A stretch of 64,000 bases of DNA, taken from the NCBI GenBank assembly GCA_016169945.1, contig JADLSH010000114.1, positions 62,001-126,000 of the forward strand. The letters are read 5' to 3'. The position numbers and the translations under genes were made by a program. The notes under the pieces were generated by a model. The model saw only the letters and a program-made list of their open reading frames with translations, was not told the origin of the DNA and made no database searches. Every line of letters begins with the position of its first letter. Position 1 is the stretch's first letter. Source of the stretch: Trachythela sp. YZ-2020 (taxonomy: Eukaryota; Cnidaria; Anthozoa; Malacalcyonacea; Clavulariidae). Below are positions 62,481 to 64,000 of this stretch, piece by piece.

Positions 62481-63126
62481 ACTTTACACTTCACTACTCT
62501 TTCAGGTACACGCGGGTGTAAAAACCCGAGCGGAATTAGTTCCCTCGCCCTGGGCTTACATCCGGGACGGCAAATGGTTATGCTTTCATTTCACCTGGGT
62601 TTGTTTGTATGTGTGTTTGTTTCTCGTATTAAAGCACGTATTAAAGTTTAGTTTTGTACTAGAAATACATGCTTGCAGTAACCCCTCGCCACATGCATCC
62701 GAACATTGACAGACACTACATTCCAAAAGATTACTGTTACTAAGCTTTTTCATCACAAAATCTGCTATGCAAAGGTGGTAGACGAGTCAGATATCTGGGT
62801 TCAAAGCAAAATTTTGGCTTGGAAAACTGAATTGGATCTCTGGGCCTCTGGCTCACACCCCTCTTCACGACGCACTCAAAGGCTATCGCCGTATGAAATG
62901 TTTTACTTGACGTAATCATTGTGTTTCCCTTCATTTTAAATGTGCCATTAAAATTTTGATCATTACTGTAATAGTTTGGAAAGAAGAGTGGAAGGAAACA
63001 ATAATATTTTGGGAAATCTATTTTGGGTTGAGAATTTTTGAAAGAATAAAAAATGGAAATTTTGTTTCAAGAAGAGGAAGCACAGTAGCCATGGCAACTC
63101 GATTAATAATATAAATTTCTTTTCTG

Positions 63127-63364
63127 GGGCCGGTTGTTCAAAAGCCGGTTAACTTAACCCTGGGTTAGTGGTAACTTTCATACAAGTTTCCCGACATCGG
63201 TTATATTAATATGAATACTTTTTTCTATCAACCTTGTACTGGGCGATAGAAGTTTTTGTTCATATAGTTTTGAAATAAACAAACATGTAGAAGTATACAA
63301 ACCAGAACAGCAGATCAAAATTAAACCCGGGGTTAGCGTTAACCGGCTTTTGAACAACCGGCCC
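63127..63364 (-). mobile_element. MITE, family A, second copy
   Basis: Reverse-orientation copy of 1231-1468. It begins GGGCCGGTTGTTCAAAAGCC, ends with the inverse, and has CTG directly outside both ends (63124-63126, 63365-63367), which defines the 3-bp target duplication. Confidence 0.85.
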
Positions 63365-63499
63365 CTGGAGTACAAAACAGTTTACAAAAGCTGCAAAAAT
63401 AATTAAAATATTAGTTGTTTTAGCCATCGAAATATGAGATATATGCGGTAGGTATGTTCTTATGCATTCTATCAGCTTCAAATTAATGTTTTAATGCAA

Positions 63500-64000
63500 C
63501 CTTCCGTTCACTAAAACGTTTCGAAAGTTTGTAAAACTAAACTGCCTTTTACTCTATATTTCTTTTCTTTTCTGTACAAACTGTGATAATATTTTTACTT
63601 TTAACAATAAAATTACCAATTGCCCAACTATATAAAGTAGGTATGTTATTTTGTTCTTTTTTTGGCTTTGATTTACTGTACAAAACGTTTCGAAATTGTC
63701 ATAAAACTTCAACTGTTTTTTTGAACAGGATTTTTATACTGAAGTTTTTTAGATAAAATATGTTTTTCTTTTCTATATAACGCATTTGAATTAACACTAA
63801 AACAATGTTGTATTGACCACACAGGATGAACTATGCAATTTCAAAACCACAAACTATAGTTGCATGCCAATTGACGGCAAAACTGCAAAAACAAGTATGC
63901 AAAATAAACACTTACCCGTTTAATTTAAAACGCTTTAAAACTCGAAAATCCTGTCCTTTCTCGGCTTTTCGACTGCTTTATTTTCTTATTGACTTTAGTA
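63500..64000 (+). repeat. High-copy dispersed repeat, copy 5, cut by the window end
   Basis: Contains CCAACTATATAAAGTAGGTA, TGTTGTATTGACCACACAGG and CACTTACCCGTTTAA in the same order as copy 1. Confidence 0.75.

Noticed and set aside
62706..62934. ORFs on both strands between repeat copies
   Set aside because: Both about 65-70 codons, antisense to each other, no motif. One of them may be real, but nothing in the sequence decides.

Overview
The window is nuclear DNA of an intron-rich, A+T-rich animal packed with transposable elements. Cnidarian-like content (TRIM-type RING genes, Penelope-like elements with GIY-YIG endonuclease, L2/CR1-like LINEs, Copia, many foldback MITEs) suggests an anthozoan or another early-branching marine invertebrate; that is inference, because no species-specific marker is visible. 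There is no operon structure.

Layout. 1-6.4 kb: tandem repeats, a small minus-strand ORF with a GC-rich leader (868-1134), and several TIR elements. 6477-21240: a ten-exon plus-strand gene for a DHRS1-like short-chain dehydrogenase. All its splice sites are GT-AG and the exons join to 311 codons plus stop, the expected family length. Its introns hold tandem and inverted tRNA-derived SINEs, MITEs, and (intron 5) a 3.1 kb palindromic Penelope-like insertion with a hammerhead ribozyme motif at each outer end. 21.5-26.4 kb: a LINE fragment, a truncated TRIM-like RING/B-box exon, then a recent partial duplication of the 3' part of the DHRS1 gene (exons 8 and 10 kept, exon 9 missing). 28.9-32.6 kb: a decayed L2/CR1-like LINE with a 2A-like motif near its N-terminus and a nested Ty3-like fragment. 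32.7-44.8 kb: MITEs, a 3.5 kb element with long TIRs, and copies of a dispersed repeat of about 0.9 kb.

45.0-51.7 kb is a three-level nest: a copy of the dispersed repeat was hit by a TIR element with a 9-bp target duplication carrying a ZAD-like zinc-finger pseudogene, and that element was hit by a Copia element with identical 182-bp LTRs. 52.3-55.6 kb: a TTAA-flanked transposon lying inside a small signal-peptide ORF on the minus strand. 58.6-59.1 kb: two abutting TA-flanked MITEs. 60090-60414: one exon of an MFSD6-like membrane transporter, the rest not found. The window ends in another copy of the dispersed repeat.

Only the DHRS1-like gene looks complete. The MFSD6-like exon, TRIM exon, signal-peptide ORF and minus-strand ORF near 1 kb are partial or unproven. 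Nearly everything else is mobile DNA or its remains, and the nesting gives a relative insertion order.
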